A stretch of DNA of 64,000 nt from the NCBI GenBank assembly GCA_964036295.1, contig OZ038472.1, positions 11,652,068 to 11,716,067 of the forward strand. Direction: 5' to 3'. Shown here piece by piece: positions 53,149-63,470 of the stretch; the stretch's first letter is position 1, and each line of letters starts with the position of its first letter. The stretch is from Plumapathes pennacea. Its lineage: Eukaryota; Cnidaria; Anthozoa; Antipatharia; Myriopathidae. Below the pieces are notes generated by a model. It saw only the letters and a list, made by a program, of their open reading frames with translations. It made no database searches and was not told the origin of the DNA. The position numbers were made by a program, and so were the translations under genes.

Positions 53149-53849
53149 AAATATCTTGATATCCAAAGAATGTTTCCGTAGAGATATCTCTCTGGATATC
53201 CAAAAGGATATTTTGTCACCTATTTGGATATCTCGTCACTTAAACCATTACCGGGATAATTGAATATGTCGACTAGAAGAAGTCAGGCAAGAGTATTTGC
53301 GTGACCTCGTGGTGAACATTGTCTGACCGTTGTTCACAACATGTCTTCCTTCATTTTCGTGCTCCTTTGGTGTCCGATCTTTCAAGTCGTTTCCAGGTCA
53401 GTGAACTTCTTACTTATTTAAACATAAATTTAACGAGTGACGTAATCACATGAATAAGCACAAGCACAAGAATCAGGAGCCTTGTCAGTTTCAGCTTGCG
53501 TCTGTGTTTTTCCTTGCATCGAGCCAGTTTCCTTCTAAAATACAGTAGGGTATTGATTTTAACCTTTTGTCTGGAGTAGGGTCGGAGATTTTGATATTTA
53601 ATCTGAAATAGGGTAGAAAAATGCACATTTTGGTCTAAAATTAAATAGGGTCCAAAATGGCAATCAGTTTCAGCTTGCGTCTTTGCTTTTACTTGCATCG
53701 AGCCAGTTTTCTTCGTAAAATATAATAGCAACTCAACCTTGTGCTTACATTGTAATGATTATAATTTGCGTCGCTCGTGACAGCAAGGCTTTTACAAAAT
53801 TTGTATATACACACGCCGGCATGTGTACATACAATTATAGTAAATAAAG
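53149..53849. other. Non-coding flank, unit 2
   Basis: GATATC repeat end and flank shared with 25,553-26,079. It contains a partial duplication: CAGTTTCAGCTTGCGTCT occurs at about 53,486 and 53,667, with one copy in unit 1. Confidence 0.5.
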
Positions 53850-54140
53850 CCGGGGGGGGGGGGGGGGTACTCCCATATATGAGCCATATGGGTACGTGCC
53901 GCCCCAAAGGGTATCATGTTTAGAAGTTTAGTCTGACATAGGGTATTGATTTTAACCTTTGGTCTGGAGTAGGATCGGAAATTTTGATATTTAATCTGAA
54001 ATAGGGTAGAAAAATGCACATTTTGGTCTTAAATTAAATAGGGCCAAAATGGCAAATTTTGGTCTGAAATACGGTAAGGGTTTCCATTCCGGGCGGCACA
54101 CTCCCACCCAAACTTTTGAGGAGTACTTCCCCCCGGGAAA
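53850..54140. repeat. Dispersed polyG/GTACTCC repeat, unit 2 end
   Basis: A G17 run, TACTCCCATATATGAGCCAT, 'tagggtattgattttaacc' and 'tctgaaatagggtag' phrases, and closing GAGTACTTCCCCCCGGG. Longer than the unit 1 copy at 26,080. Confidence 0.7.
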
Positions 54141-54269
54141 TATAGATTATAAGGAATTACATGGAGGGGGAACACTACCGAGAAAATTACACAATACACA
54201 TCGAAATATAACACTAAATATAGTGTATATGGAAATTCTTTTTATGATTAGGTTCAAATTTTGATTTTT

Positions 54270-54954
54270 AGAACAGCAACCACAACAGCAACCACTACAT
54301 CAGCCACTGCAGTCACAGCCGCCTCCGTTGCATGCTACTCAGCAGGCCCTTCCTCCAGCGCATCAACTACCTTGTAACAGCTTTCTGTCACCTACCGTCC
54401 CCTCTGCACCGTCTGGAAACTCACAGGATGTTCGGGGGACTAGCCAACGTTTATTAGAAGTGTTAAACATTGCGAGGTCTTGTTTTTCTGATGAACTTTC
54501 CAAGTCGAGGCCGTCGTACGAGGAGACAAGGCCGTTCTACAAACGAAATAATTACTTTGCTTTTAATTTGTCTTCCGCCAGGATACACCTCTTGTCCAAC
54601 GCAAGCTGTACTACTCCAAATGAAAGCTTCTGGATCAGGGTATGGCACAACCATGGCCCAGGTAGAAGGAGATTTTAGCTCTCAAGAGGAATTTATCAGC
54701 CTTATAAGGCAACATTTCGGTGCCTTAATAAATTAGTCAGGTTCTTGTTCCTTTTACAAGAGAACAATGGGGCATGGACTGCGAGAAATTCAATTTAAAA
54801 ACATGAGGGAACTTAAAGCTGCGATAGGAAAAGGAACATTGGTCATTATTCTAAATGCGCAACAAAGTGCACCAGTGAATTCCGCTTATGTTTTTCTAAT
54901 CAACCATCTCATTAGATATCTTAATATCTCTTTAAGGTATCCAGAAATCTAATC
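54270..54954 (+). pseudogene. Glutamine-rich coding relic, unit 3 copy (back half)
   Basis: The front half and CAA tract are deleted; it begins QQPQQQPLHQPLQSQPPPL after the same left flank as unit 2. The Pro/Gln tail leads into NSQDVRGTSQRLLEVLNIAR and DELSK. After one frame change the next frame continues FPSRGRRTRRQGRS, ITLLLICLPPGYTSCPTQAV and EEFISLIRQHFGALI, then a stop and REIQFKNMRELKAAI. This looks like a small globular domain following the Gln-rich part. Family not recognised. The reading frame is broken at least twice. Confidence 0.5.
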
Positions 54955-55380
54955 TTGGCCGTAATCGCCCGCCATAGCTTGCGTCCATTGACCTTTATTT
55001 TTCTGTCATCACAGCTGGCTATACAACAATGTTGTCGGGTATGGCGCGTATTCCCTGTCAAAATTCAACCCCGACATTTGTTATTTGATTTCTTTTCATG
55101 GCTTCACAAAAAGACGTTCATGAATCTGTATGGATAAGGCCTTTCTAAGTGTCGAGGTGGATGAAGATGACAGGGATAGCCTCCGATTTTTGTGCCCAGA
55201 AGACCCTCGTAATATCAATTCACCAATCACATTATACAGATTCTGTAGTGTTGTGTTTGGGTTAAACACGTCACCATTTCTCCTGAATGGCACATTGCGC
55301 GACCACCTTTTGCAGGTGAGGACCCAGTCGAGAATAACCATGCCCTATATGTGAAGGCGAAGGAGAGTTTAACTTGACGG
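54955..55380 (+). pseudogene. pol: BEL-A reverse transcriptase fragment, unit 3
   Basis: Short RT piece: DKAFLSVEVDEDDRDSLRFL, LYRFCSVVFGLNTSPFLLNG. It is cut before the YVDD box by an internal deletion relative to unit 1 (which resumes at GTGAGGACYCAGTCGAGA). Confidence 0.75.
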
Positions 55381-55469
55381 AATTTATTGTGTCAACCGTT
55401 TTACAGCAATCCGGTGTGGACGTGTAGTTGCGAAGGCTCTAGGTAGCTTCTAGGTTGAACAGCAATGAA

Positions 55470-55690
55470 GCGACTATTGCGAAAATGCTAATCGACCCGT
55501 AAACTCTTTTAGAACTCGTCGAATTTCTTAGAGTCTCGTGGAGTAACACAAATGTAACAATGAAACTTTTAACTTTTAAAAAACTACTCAAGTGCCAGGA
55601 AATAACGTAAAAATAATACTAGCCAGCGATATTTGCGGTAAAGATCAGCGGTGCAAAGCAAAAGGGCTAACACACACGTGACACTGCTTC
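55470..55690 (-). repeat. BEL-B 3' LTR sequence, unit 3
   Basis: Matches 4,850-5,064 (5' LTR in unit 1) and 26,926-27,135. In minus orientation it begins TGTCACGTGTGTGTTAGCCC. Outer limit uncertain (about 55,455-55,480). Confidence 0.65.
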
Positions 55691-56463
55691 CCTATATGTG
55701 TCTACATTTACTAATGACTGAATCAACTGAACAGCGAGGCCAGCACTGAGCGCGTTGTGCGAATCTGACGCTCCCCACCCATGTGAGAAGCGTACGGTAC
55801 GTTGAAGTTGAACTGGATCAAGTCGCACCCTTGTGATGCCAGAAATTCTTTGATGGGCACGCTGTCTAGCTCTTTAAGAGCGGTGGTGAGCTCGTTTTTT
55901 GGCTCCTACGTAGTTGGTGCCTTGGTCTGACCTGAGCTCACGTATCTTGCCTCTGCGACCTATAAAGCGTCTGAGTGCGTTGATGAAGGAATCGGTAGTC
56001 ATGGCGTTCAGAGTTTCCAGGTGAACCGCTCGGGATGCTAGACAAGTGAAGATCTGAACCCATCGCTTCAGTTCTTTTCGTCCTTCCCTGATATAGAAAG
56101 GACCGAAGACATCCATCCCGGTAGACGTGAAGGGGGGTGCTGGAGTGATGCGTTCAGCTGGTAAGTCGGCCATTTTCTGGTCTTGAGTGCGGCCGCGTAG
56201 TTTGCGACATGTGGTGCATTTCGCGATGAGATTGGAGACGACGGAGCGACCATTGATGATGTGGTACCCGGCTTGTCGTATGGCGTTGTGTGTCATGCCA
56301 TATCCTTGGTGGTGCTGCTTCCCGTGATGATACTGGCGTACGAGAAGAATCGTAGTTTAACTGCGTTTGGGTAAGATGAGGGGATGCTTTATCTCAAAGG
56401 GTGAAGCTGAATTCTTCAACCGTCCGCCGACCCTGAGGAGACCTTCTTCGTCGATGAAGGGAT
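55691..56463 (-). pseudogene. pol: BEL-B integrase, unit 3 (one frameshift)
   Basis: Core with GMDVFGPFYI (first Asp), RSDQGTNYVGA (second Asp intact, unlike unit 2) and, after a frameshift caused by one extra base in a T6 run at about 55,895, the C-terminal part with HMGG. It is separated from the upstream pol frame by a break near 56,460. Confidence 0.8.
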
Positions 56464-58923
56464 CTAGCTTGTAAAGACTGCTGGAAGACTTTGCTTGAGA
56501 TTCCTTTCACGTGCGCATTGACGATCTTGGAACTTGTCTTCATTGCCTCGTAAATTGCGTAAGGTCTTGATTTCCTCTCGGAAATGATGTTGCTGTGTTG
56601 TCTTGATGATTATTTTTTCTGCTTGGTTTAGTTCATCTACTACCGGCGGACCGTCCTTTGGTCTCCAATTGTACTCCTTGTTTGGGCGTCGCCTCTCTAT
56701 CATCCTCTGGATCATGACAATAGCTCGCTTGAGACGGTTGAGAGACGAGGCATGCTGGAAGCGGTTGGGTCCAACCGCTGTAGGGAAGACTTCGCTAATT
56801 TGGGTAGCTAGTGTAGAAACTTCTTTCCTGACTTCCACGTCCGAAGTACTCAGTGCGGTTGCAGGCTGTGTGAGACACGAGAGTGGATCTTGCTGCAGCA
56901 GAAACTGTGGGCCGCGGAACCAGCGCTGATTTTCCAGAAGCTCTTTGGCCGTGGCGCCGCGCGAGGCTTCGTCGGCAGGGTTGTCTTTACGTGGTTCCAA
57001 TTCAGGTGTACTGCGGTCTCTGATGTGTTGGACGCGATTTCCAACGTACACGTGGAAACGGCGGGCATCATTGTTGATGTAGCCAATGACGATCTCGGAG
57101 TCTGTGAAGTACAAGCATGGTGTGTCCGTAATGTCTAGCTCGTCTCTTAGCATAGACGCAACGTTAACTGAAACAACTGCGGCCGTCAGTTCTAACCGGG
57201 GAATAGAGATCGGTTTGATCGGTGCAACTCTTCCTTTAGCCATCAGGAAGGCGACATGTACTTCCTGGTTTTCGTTGACCATACGAAGGTAGGAGACTTG
57301 GCCAATTCCGATGTCGCTGGCGTCCGAGAAACTGCAAATTTCTGTACGGATTGGGGTTCCGAAGCCAGGTGGTTTAAGACATCGAGGCAGCTTGAGCTTT
57401 TCGAGGAGTGGTAGCTCGTTTCGCCATTTCTCCCACAGCCCTGCAATATCGTCGGGTACAGGGTCGTCCCAGCTGGCGTTCTGTCGACAGAGGGCTCGTA
57501 GTATCTGCTTACCGGTCAGTATCACTGGAGATACGGCTCCCATGGGATCGTAGACTGAGCTGATGGTCGACAGGATGCCGCGTCGAGTTAGAGACTTGTC
57601 CTTCAGCTCTATTCGAAACCCGAAAGTGTCGAATTCTATGCACCAGTACGTGCCAAGGGATCTTTGGACTGGCATGCTGTCATAGCGCAGGTCGAGGGTT
57701 TTCAGATCCTTTGCTCTGTCCTCTGCGGGCAGGGCTTCAAGAACTTCCTTCTTGTTGCTTGCGAACTTGTGTAGACGGAGTTTGTCGTGAGCACACATTT
57801 CTTGGTAATCTTTGATGAGCTTGAGAGCTTGGCTGACTGTAGGGAGAGATTTCAAGTCGTCCACATAAAAATCCCTTCGAAGAAAGTCTGCTGCAGGATC
57901 TCCGTGTGTAGCTCTGTTGGATTCTGCTGTTTGGCGTAAACAGAAGTTTTCTACACCTGGTGAAGATGCTGCTTCGAAGAGATGTACATCCATCCTGTAC
58001 TCTACGATCGGGCTGTTCAAGTCACTGTTTTCGAACCAGAGGAACCTGAGGAAGTCCTTGTGTTTGGGATTGACGTATAAATTGTGGAACATCTGTTCGA
58101 TGTCGCAGGTAAAGGCCACTTCTTCTTTACGGAATCGAGTTAATGCTCCTATGAGTGAGTTCATCTGGTCCGGTCCATGCAGGAGATGCTTGTTGAGTGA
58201 TTCATTGTTGTAGACTGAGCTGCAGTCGAATACCACTCGTATCTGGTCTGGCTTCCTGGGGTGATAGACGTTGAAGTGTGGTAGGTACCAGACTTTTCCG
58301 GGTTGCGTGTGCAATTGACTGGCTGGGACGCGGCTTGCGTGACCACGATCCAGGTTCTTCTGCATAAAGGCGAGGTAATCAGCTTTTAAATTCTCGTCGT
58401 TCAAGAGCTTTCTTTTCAGGGACAGCAGCCGCCTTAGACAGTGTCCTTTATTGTTTGGAAGAATTACGTCATCAGCTTTGAAAGGCAGTGGTGCCTCCCA
58501 ATTGCCGTTCTGGTTCTTGTGTAGACCATTTGTGAGGATCTTGCGGAACCGTTCATCCTCCATAGACTCGACTTGTTCGGTGCCGCGGATCTTATGGCTG
58601 TGGTGAACTTCGTTGTAATCAAGTACCATCATCTCGCGCACTTGTTTGGGGGACGTTGTATCCTTTGACGTCACTGATGAGGCGAACGGAGGAGAGACGA
58701 GGTGCTGTTTAGGGGAATCGCACTCCAGCAGAGTTTCTCTTTCAACCGTAACACGGTTAACACTGGCGGTGTGTGTGGTCGTAGGGTCATCGATCCTATC
58801 TTTGCAGACGCGACCGATAACTGTCCAGCCAAACTTGTACTGCTCGGCCCATGGTTCCTCTACGTTGCCGGAGATTACGCTGATTGGCTGGAAGGCTGCG
58901 GGAACATTTCTGCCGATCAGCAT
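56464..58923 (-). CDS. pol: BEL-B Pol: reverse transcriptase and RNase H, 819-codon open frame
   Basis: The longest uninterrupted retroelement frame in the window. Order on the minus strand: a linker after the protease, then RT with LPHFNVYHPRKPDQIRVVFD, FTCDIEQMFHNLYV (first catalytic Asp) and DFYVDDLKSLP (57,857-57,876). Next come YDPMGAVSPVILTGKQILRA, the RNase H region with CSFSDASDIGIGQV, SIPRLELTAAVV and YFTDSEIVIGYI, and then DNPADEASRGATAKELL. It would copy element RNA into DNA. It is continuous upstream in frame to about 59,155, where a one-base insertion separates it from the protease. Its intact state contrasts with unit 2 and suggests BEL-B was active relatively recently. Confidence 0.85.
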   Translation of the reverse strand: MLIGRNVPAAFQPISVISGNVEEPWAEQYKFGWTVIGRVCKDRIDDPTTTHTASVNRVTVERETLLECDSPKQHLVSPPFASSVTSKDTTSPKQVREMMVLDYNEVHHSHKIRGTEQVESMEDERFRKILTNGLHKNQNGNWEAPLPFKADDVILPNNKGHCLRRLLSLKRKLLNDENLKADYLAFMQKNLDRGHASRVPASQLHTQPGKVWYLPHFNVYHPRKPDQIRVVFDCSSVYNNESLNKHLLHGPDQMNSLIGALTRFRKEEVAFTCDIEQMFHNLYVNPKHKDFLRFLWFENSDLNSPIVEYRMDVHLFEAASSPGVENFCLRQTAESNRATHGDPAADFLRRDFYVDDLKSLPTVSQALKLIKDYQEMCAHDKLRLHKFASNKKEVLEALPAEDRAKDLKTLDLRYDSMPVQRSLGTYWCIEFDTFGFRIELKDKSLTRRGILSTISSVYDPMGAVSPVILTGKQILRALCRQNASWDDPVPDDIAGLWEKWRNELPLLEKLKLPRCLKPPGFGTPIRTEICSFSDASDIGIGQVSYLRMVNENQEVHVAFLMAKGRVAPIKPISIPRLELTAAVVSVNVASMLRDELDITDTPCLYFTDSEIVIGYINNDARRFHVYVGNRVQHIRDRSTPELEPRKDNPADEASRGATAKELLENQRWFRGPQFLLQQDPLSCLTQPATALSTSDVEVRKEVSTLATQISEVFPTAVGPNRFQHASSLNRLKRAIVMIQRMIERRRPNKEYNWRPKDGPPVVDELNQAEKIIIKTTQQHHFREEIKTLRNLRGNEDKFQDRQCARERNLKQSLPAVFTS

Positions 58924-59155
58924 GCCAATATCGAGATCATGTCTGTCGGGGATCTTGTCAGCTATCGCGGCAAGATGTTCCCATTGCGTAACGACGTGTG
59001 GGGTCGCGATGTCCCGGTGTGTTGCTGGTATGTACTCACGTGAATAGGCGTAGGGGACTCTGATTTGGGAGTATTCGCTGTTGATGTCTTGTATGTAGAG
59101 ACCTGTTATTTTCCAGGTTCGTATAGTATTTGACCCGATGATTGTGTTGACTTTG

Positions 59156-59945
59156 AGGTCAAAACTCCTGCGCTGTAACCTCTAACTTGTCGAGCAGGGA
59201 ATCTGAGATAAAAACGTCTGTTGACTGGTCGTCGAGCACAGCATACGTCAGGATTTCCTTGCCAGGCTGAGACTGGTGCGTCAACTTGACGAGCACGATT
59301 CTGGCACACGACTGACCAGATCTCTCCCCTCCGCACACTTGTGTGCAGGCTGAAGAGGAGTCTGCAGCGTCTTGCATGTCACTGTGTAGAGCTGTTAGGT
59401 GCCTCCGCTGACAGATGTTACAGCATGGCGGGTCTTCGCTACTGTCCCCAGCAATGTGGGTGCCTTGCGCGGCACACTTGTAGCAGAGCTTGTTCTTCTT
59501 AAAGAAATCTTTCCTCTCGTCAGACGTAAGTTCTCGAAACTTCTTGCACTCGTTGAGCGTGTGAGACCTGCGGTATTGTGATACGGGCATAGCTTCTGCG
59601 TGACTGGGTTTTCCGGGCGTACTGTCGATGTTTTGTTTTTTGCGTTGTCTCTCTTTTTAGGGGAAGAGTATATGACTTGTTTTGCTCGGTTGTCCTGGAT
59701 AGCAGCGTAGTAGCAGAACCTGTCTGTCTGCGCCGCGAAAAACCGTGAGCTGCGGGAGATGTGTTGCTGGCTGCAGACTGGGAAATCTGAGGTATGTTTA
59801 TGCGCTCTGCGTGGAAGGTGACTTCTCTAACTAAGTCGGAGAAGCTTGGAAAGGAGTCATGCCTTTTGTCTTGCTGCAGCGTTTGGATCTTTGCTGACCA
59901 TTTTGTGAAGAACCAGTTAGGGAGCTTGTCCACAAGGGCTTGAAT
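59156..59945 (-). pseudogene. gag: BEL-B nucleocapsid and protease region, unit 3
   Basis: Capsid tail (VDKLPNWFFTKWSAKI), then CCHC-type knuckles LCYKCAAQGTHIAG and CCNICQRRHLTALH, then a protease-like YAVLDDQSTDVFISDSLL. Two small indels (near 59,572 and at 59,160, an A4 run) break an otherwise continuous frame. Confidence 0.75.
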
Positions 59946-61522
59946 TTTGGACGGGTATTCAAACTGAGATCTTCAGGGCTGGTAAGAAATTGCTAGCGAT
60001 TTCGACTTGTTGCAATAAGTCGCTAAACTCGCGAATACCAGTAGCGTCATTGGTGGCGGTCTTCGGCCAGTTCGCTAATTTATTTTCGAAGTCGGTGACC
60101 ACTATTGCCGAACGTCCGAATCGTTGCTTTAGCCTTTTCCTGACCTCTTGATAAGCTATTTTTGCCTTCCAGATGTTGATATAGAAGGTAAAGCTTCTGC
60201 TGGGCGCTGATTGGTGCGGAGTCGATGAGGGCGTCAAAGGCTGTCTCCCAGATGAAGAATTTGGTGTCAGGCTCGTCGCCTCCAAAGACGTCTGGTTTGG
60301 CTTGGGGCAGGCGTTTTAGCTGCGTGACCTTGGCCAGGGCTTCGGCGACCTGATGCACATTATCTGGAGCAGAGTGACTGGCTGTGGTACGTGTTGCGGG
60401 AGTGTACGCGCCGGCTTCGAAGCGCACGGCAGGACTGACAAAGGGCGTAGTGCGCGGAAAACTGTTGATAGCAGGTGAACTGTGGTGGAGTGTCGTTGAA
60501 GTCACGCTCGTGTGTGTTTGCATTGGTAGCTGAGGAACGACTGGGGTGATTGCGTCGAGGACCGAAGGCTCATTAATTGCAGCTGTTTGGTTGCTCTGAG
60601 ATGCGGACATTTGGAAGGCGCTCGGATGGCCTGTGTCGGCAGGGAACGCGGTCGGTTTGGACACAGCGCGGTTGATTGTGTCGGGGAGACCGAGAGGCCT
60701 GGGAGCGACCTGGTTGTCAGCGGTTTTCGGCTCATACGACAGCGCTCCAGGGGTGCTAGTTGTGTGGAGAGTGGTACTTAGCACTGGTTGTGACATCAAG
60801 AATCGCTCCATCACGTCTTCTTTATCGCACGGTAGTTCTGTTTCGAGTGACAATTCCTCGAGTACTGTTCCTTCGTAAACGTTTTCTTCTGCTATTGTTT
60901 CACTTAACGCCTGTTGGAGTTTAAGTTGACTTAATCTGTTTTCCTGTTCCTGAATGGCGTCAGTGAACTTAATCCTTTGTTCAAGCGCCGCTCGCTTTGC
61001 TTTGACGTTTAACAGGGTTTCCTTTGAGGATGTTGCGGTATTGGTCGATGACCTCGAGCGATGAGATCGACGTGACGCGCGCGACGATGAGGACTTTACC
61101 GAATCGGTCTCTTCTTCATCTTGAAGGATTCTTAGTTTTTCGCGTGCGGCGTGTCGGGCTCCTTCGAGTGAGTCTGACGTCGACTCGCGTAGATCTAACA
61201 CGACTTGGGCTTGAGGACCGTCCCCTACGAAGCGGATCCACTCGTCTAATTGCCTCTTGGTGTTCTCAAAATGAGTCAACAAGTTTTCTAAATCAAGGTT
61301 TATTTCCTTTGGTTCCCGCGTTCTGGCGACGAATGTGAAGAATGCCTTCAACTGCTCGCGGAATGATTTGACTGCTATGCGACCGACATTCTCTTTTAGA
61401 AAAAGGGTATACTCTAATCCTTTCTCGGTCGGCTTTAATGTTCGTGTTGGTCTTATCGAGCTTTCAGACGGGGAAGCCGTTGTCTCAGGCTCAGTTCTTG
61501 TGAGTTCGTTAAAATCTCTTTG
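59946..61522 (-). pseudogene. gag: BEL-B gag, unit 3
   Basis: An open frame runs from the junction at 61,522 to about 60,080, with FREQLKAFFTFVARTREP, a Glu/Arg-rich coiled-coil-like segment, a Thr/Pro-rich middle and DTKFFIWETAFDALIDSAPI (DUF1759-type). A frameshift near 60,175 moves the rest (RLKQRFGRSAIVVTDFENKL) to another frame. It keeps about 95 bp that unit 2 lost. The 5' end and LTR are missing at the junction with BEL-A. Confidence 0.8.
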
Positions 61523-62935
61523 AGAGACTAGTTAGGGAGGAGTTGTGTGCAGCCTAAAAAGAATGGATCAAGTCATCCTACACGAAGTTGAAGGAACAGG
61601 ATAACTTCAACCAACTAGGAAGCAAACTTGGGTTGATCGAGGAGACAGAGCTTTTGTGGTGCAAGGGGAGACTTTGCAACTCAGACCTAGGGGTGTAAGC
61701 GTCGAGTCCAGTCATAATACCAAGACAACACAGGTTGACAGACATGATTGTTCTGGATTGTCATCGTAATGTACATGATAGTGGGGTGAGAGCAACACTG
61801 GCTGAACTGCGATGTAGATTCTGGGTTCTAAAGGACAGAGAAGTCGTAAAGAAGCTGTTAGGTAAGTGTGTAACCTGTAAGAAGCAAGAGGGCAGAGCTT
61901 GCAAGGCACCACATGTAGCGGATCTGCCAGGGTTTCGGGTGAAACAAGCTGAACCATTCTTCAAGGTAGAAGTAGATTTTGCCGGTCTGCTTTATTTCAA
62001 GAAGGGTCCGCGTAACATGGAAAAAGCTTATGTAGCGCTGTTCTCCTGCTGCGTAACTAGAACATTACACCTGGACTTGGTGCGAGATCTCACAGCAGCA
62101 ACCTTTATGAGATGTTTGAGAAGGTTCGCAGCCAGGAGAGGCGCTCCTTCACTCATTGTGTCTGTTAACGGTAAGACATTCAAGGCTACGGAGAAGGCTT
62201 TGAGAGAGTTGTACGAACATCCAGAGGTGAGAGTCCATTTAGAGGAAAATCGCATGGACTGGAGATTCAATCTAGAAAGAGCTCCATGGTGGGGAGGGTT
62301 CTTCGAACGCATTGTGGGAAGCGTCAAGCGATGCCTAAAGAAGAATCTGGGAGATGCCAGACTGTCCTATGATGAGCGCTGACAGCATTAATTGAAACAG
62401 AAGGTACGTTAAATGCTAGGCCGCTGACCTATGAGTATGATGAACCAACTGGGGAATCACTGACACCGTCACACCTCATCTACGGTAGGCGAATTAGATC
62501 AATGCCAGATGAAAGTAGTAGAGCCAACCGATGCTAGGCAAGCTTAGCTTGGCCATTTCTGGAGTAGATGGCGACGTGAATACTTGGCAGACTTGCGAGA
62601 GCACCACGACAGCAAGAGTGGCAGCGTGCGAAGGGCGGCGGAGTTGGGTGATGTTGTAGTTGTGGCGGAAAAAGGTTTGAAGAGAAACAAGTGGACGATG
62701 GGAGTTGTCGAGAGTTTGGTGCGTGGAAGTGATGATGTGGTCAGGGGTGCAGTAGTAAGGGAGACCCGTACAGAAGTTACACCCTATTGAAGTAAGGGCT
62801 GTAGGTGAAGCCCCAGAGCTGGTGGTGCCAGAACCACAAAATGAGAGGCCCAACGCAGAGTTTAGAGAGAAACATAAGCGCGCTGCAGCAGTATCTGCAA
62901 GGGATAGGATCGCGATCGGAGCAATGCTTGACTCC
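61523..62935 (+). pseudogene. pol: BEL-A integrase and C-terminal domain, unit 3
   Basis: Same start word (GACTAGTTAGGGAGG) and junction as unit 2. Integrase frame 61,735-62,382 has VEVDFAGLL (Gly to Glu before the first Asp, relative to unit 1), SVNGKTF (second Asp replaced by Val) and GGFFERIVG. It carries the frameshift DER-TGA at 62,380 shared with unit 1. The DUF5641-like tail follows (FWSRWRREYLADLREHH). Confidence 0.85.
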
Positions 62936-62939
62936 TAAG

Positions 62940-63470
62940 TGGGGGGGGGGGGGGGGGGGGGGAGAGTGTTGTATTTTGGGTCAGGATTTCATCGCATAGT
63001 TAATTTAAGTAATTAAGATTCTGTTTATGTTACGTTAATGATTCTGCTTATGTTATGTTAATATTACACTACCAATAATTGATAATAAACTTTATTACTG
63101 TAAACCGAGACCTAATAATAATACAAATATTTATACAGGGTGATGCCTTCAGTGACATCAATGTTATCAGTGGCAGCCCAACACAAAAATCTAAAATAAA
63201 ATAGAAACTCTATTCTAAATATAAAGATGACTTTAGTAATAAGCTTCCTAAAACCTTTGAAAAGTACAAAGCCACTAAGACACTTATATGTCATATCTAA
63301 GAACTCTTAAGATTTAAAAACTCGTCATTTATACCCAACAGCAGTACCGCTGACTGCCGGACTAGCGCATCCTGCATACACTGTGAGTTGAAAAGTCACT
63401 GAAACCTCGTGACTGACACGAGGAGATTATGTAACAGATTGTGTAAGACGGAGTAAAAGAGTAAGGTGAT
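62940..63470 (+). repeat. BEL-A terminal region, unit 3, with retroposon insertion
   Basis: A G23 run, GTGTTGTATTTTGGGTCAGG and AT-rich sequence, interrupted after GAGACCT by the same ~290-bp retroposon as unit 1 (63,113-63,404), then CGTGACTGACACGAGG. Confidence 0.55.
63113..63404 (-). mobile_element. Short retroposon, unit 3 copy
   Basis: Same position, orientation and GAGACCT/GAAACCT flanks as 7,312-7,600, with a shorter AATAAT tail; so it is the same insertion event, not an independent one. Confidence 0.65.
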
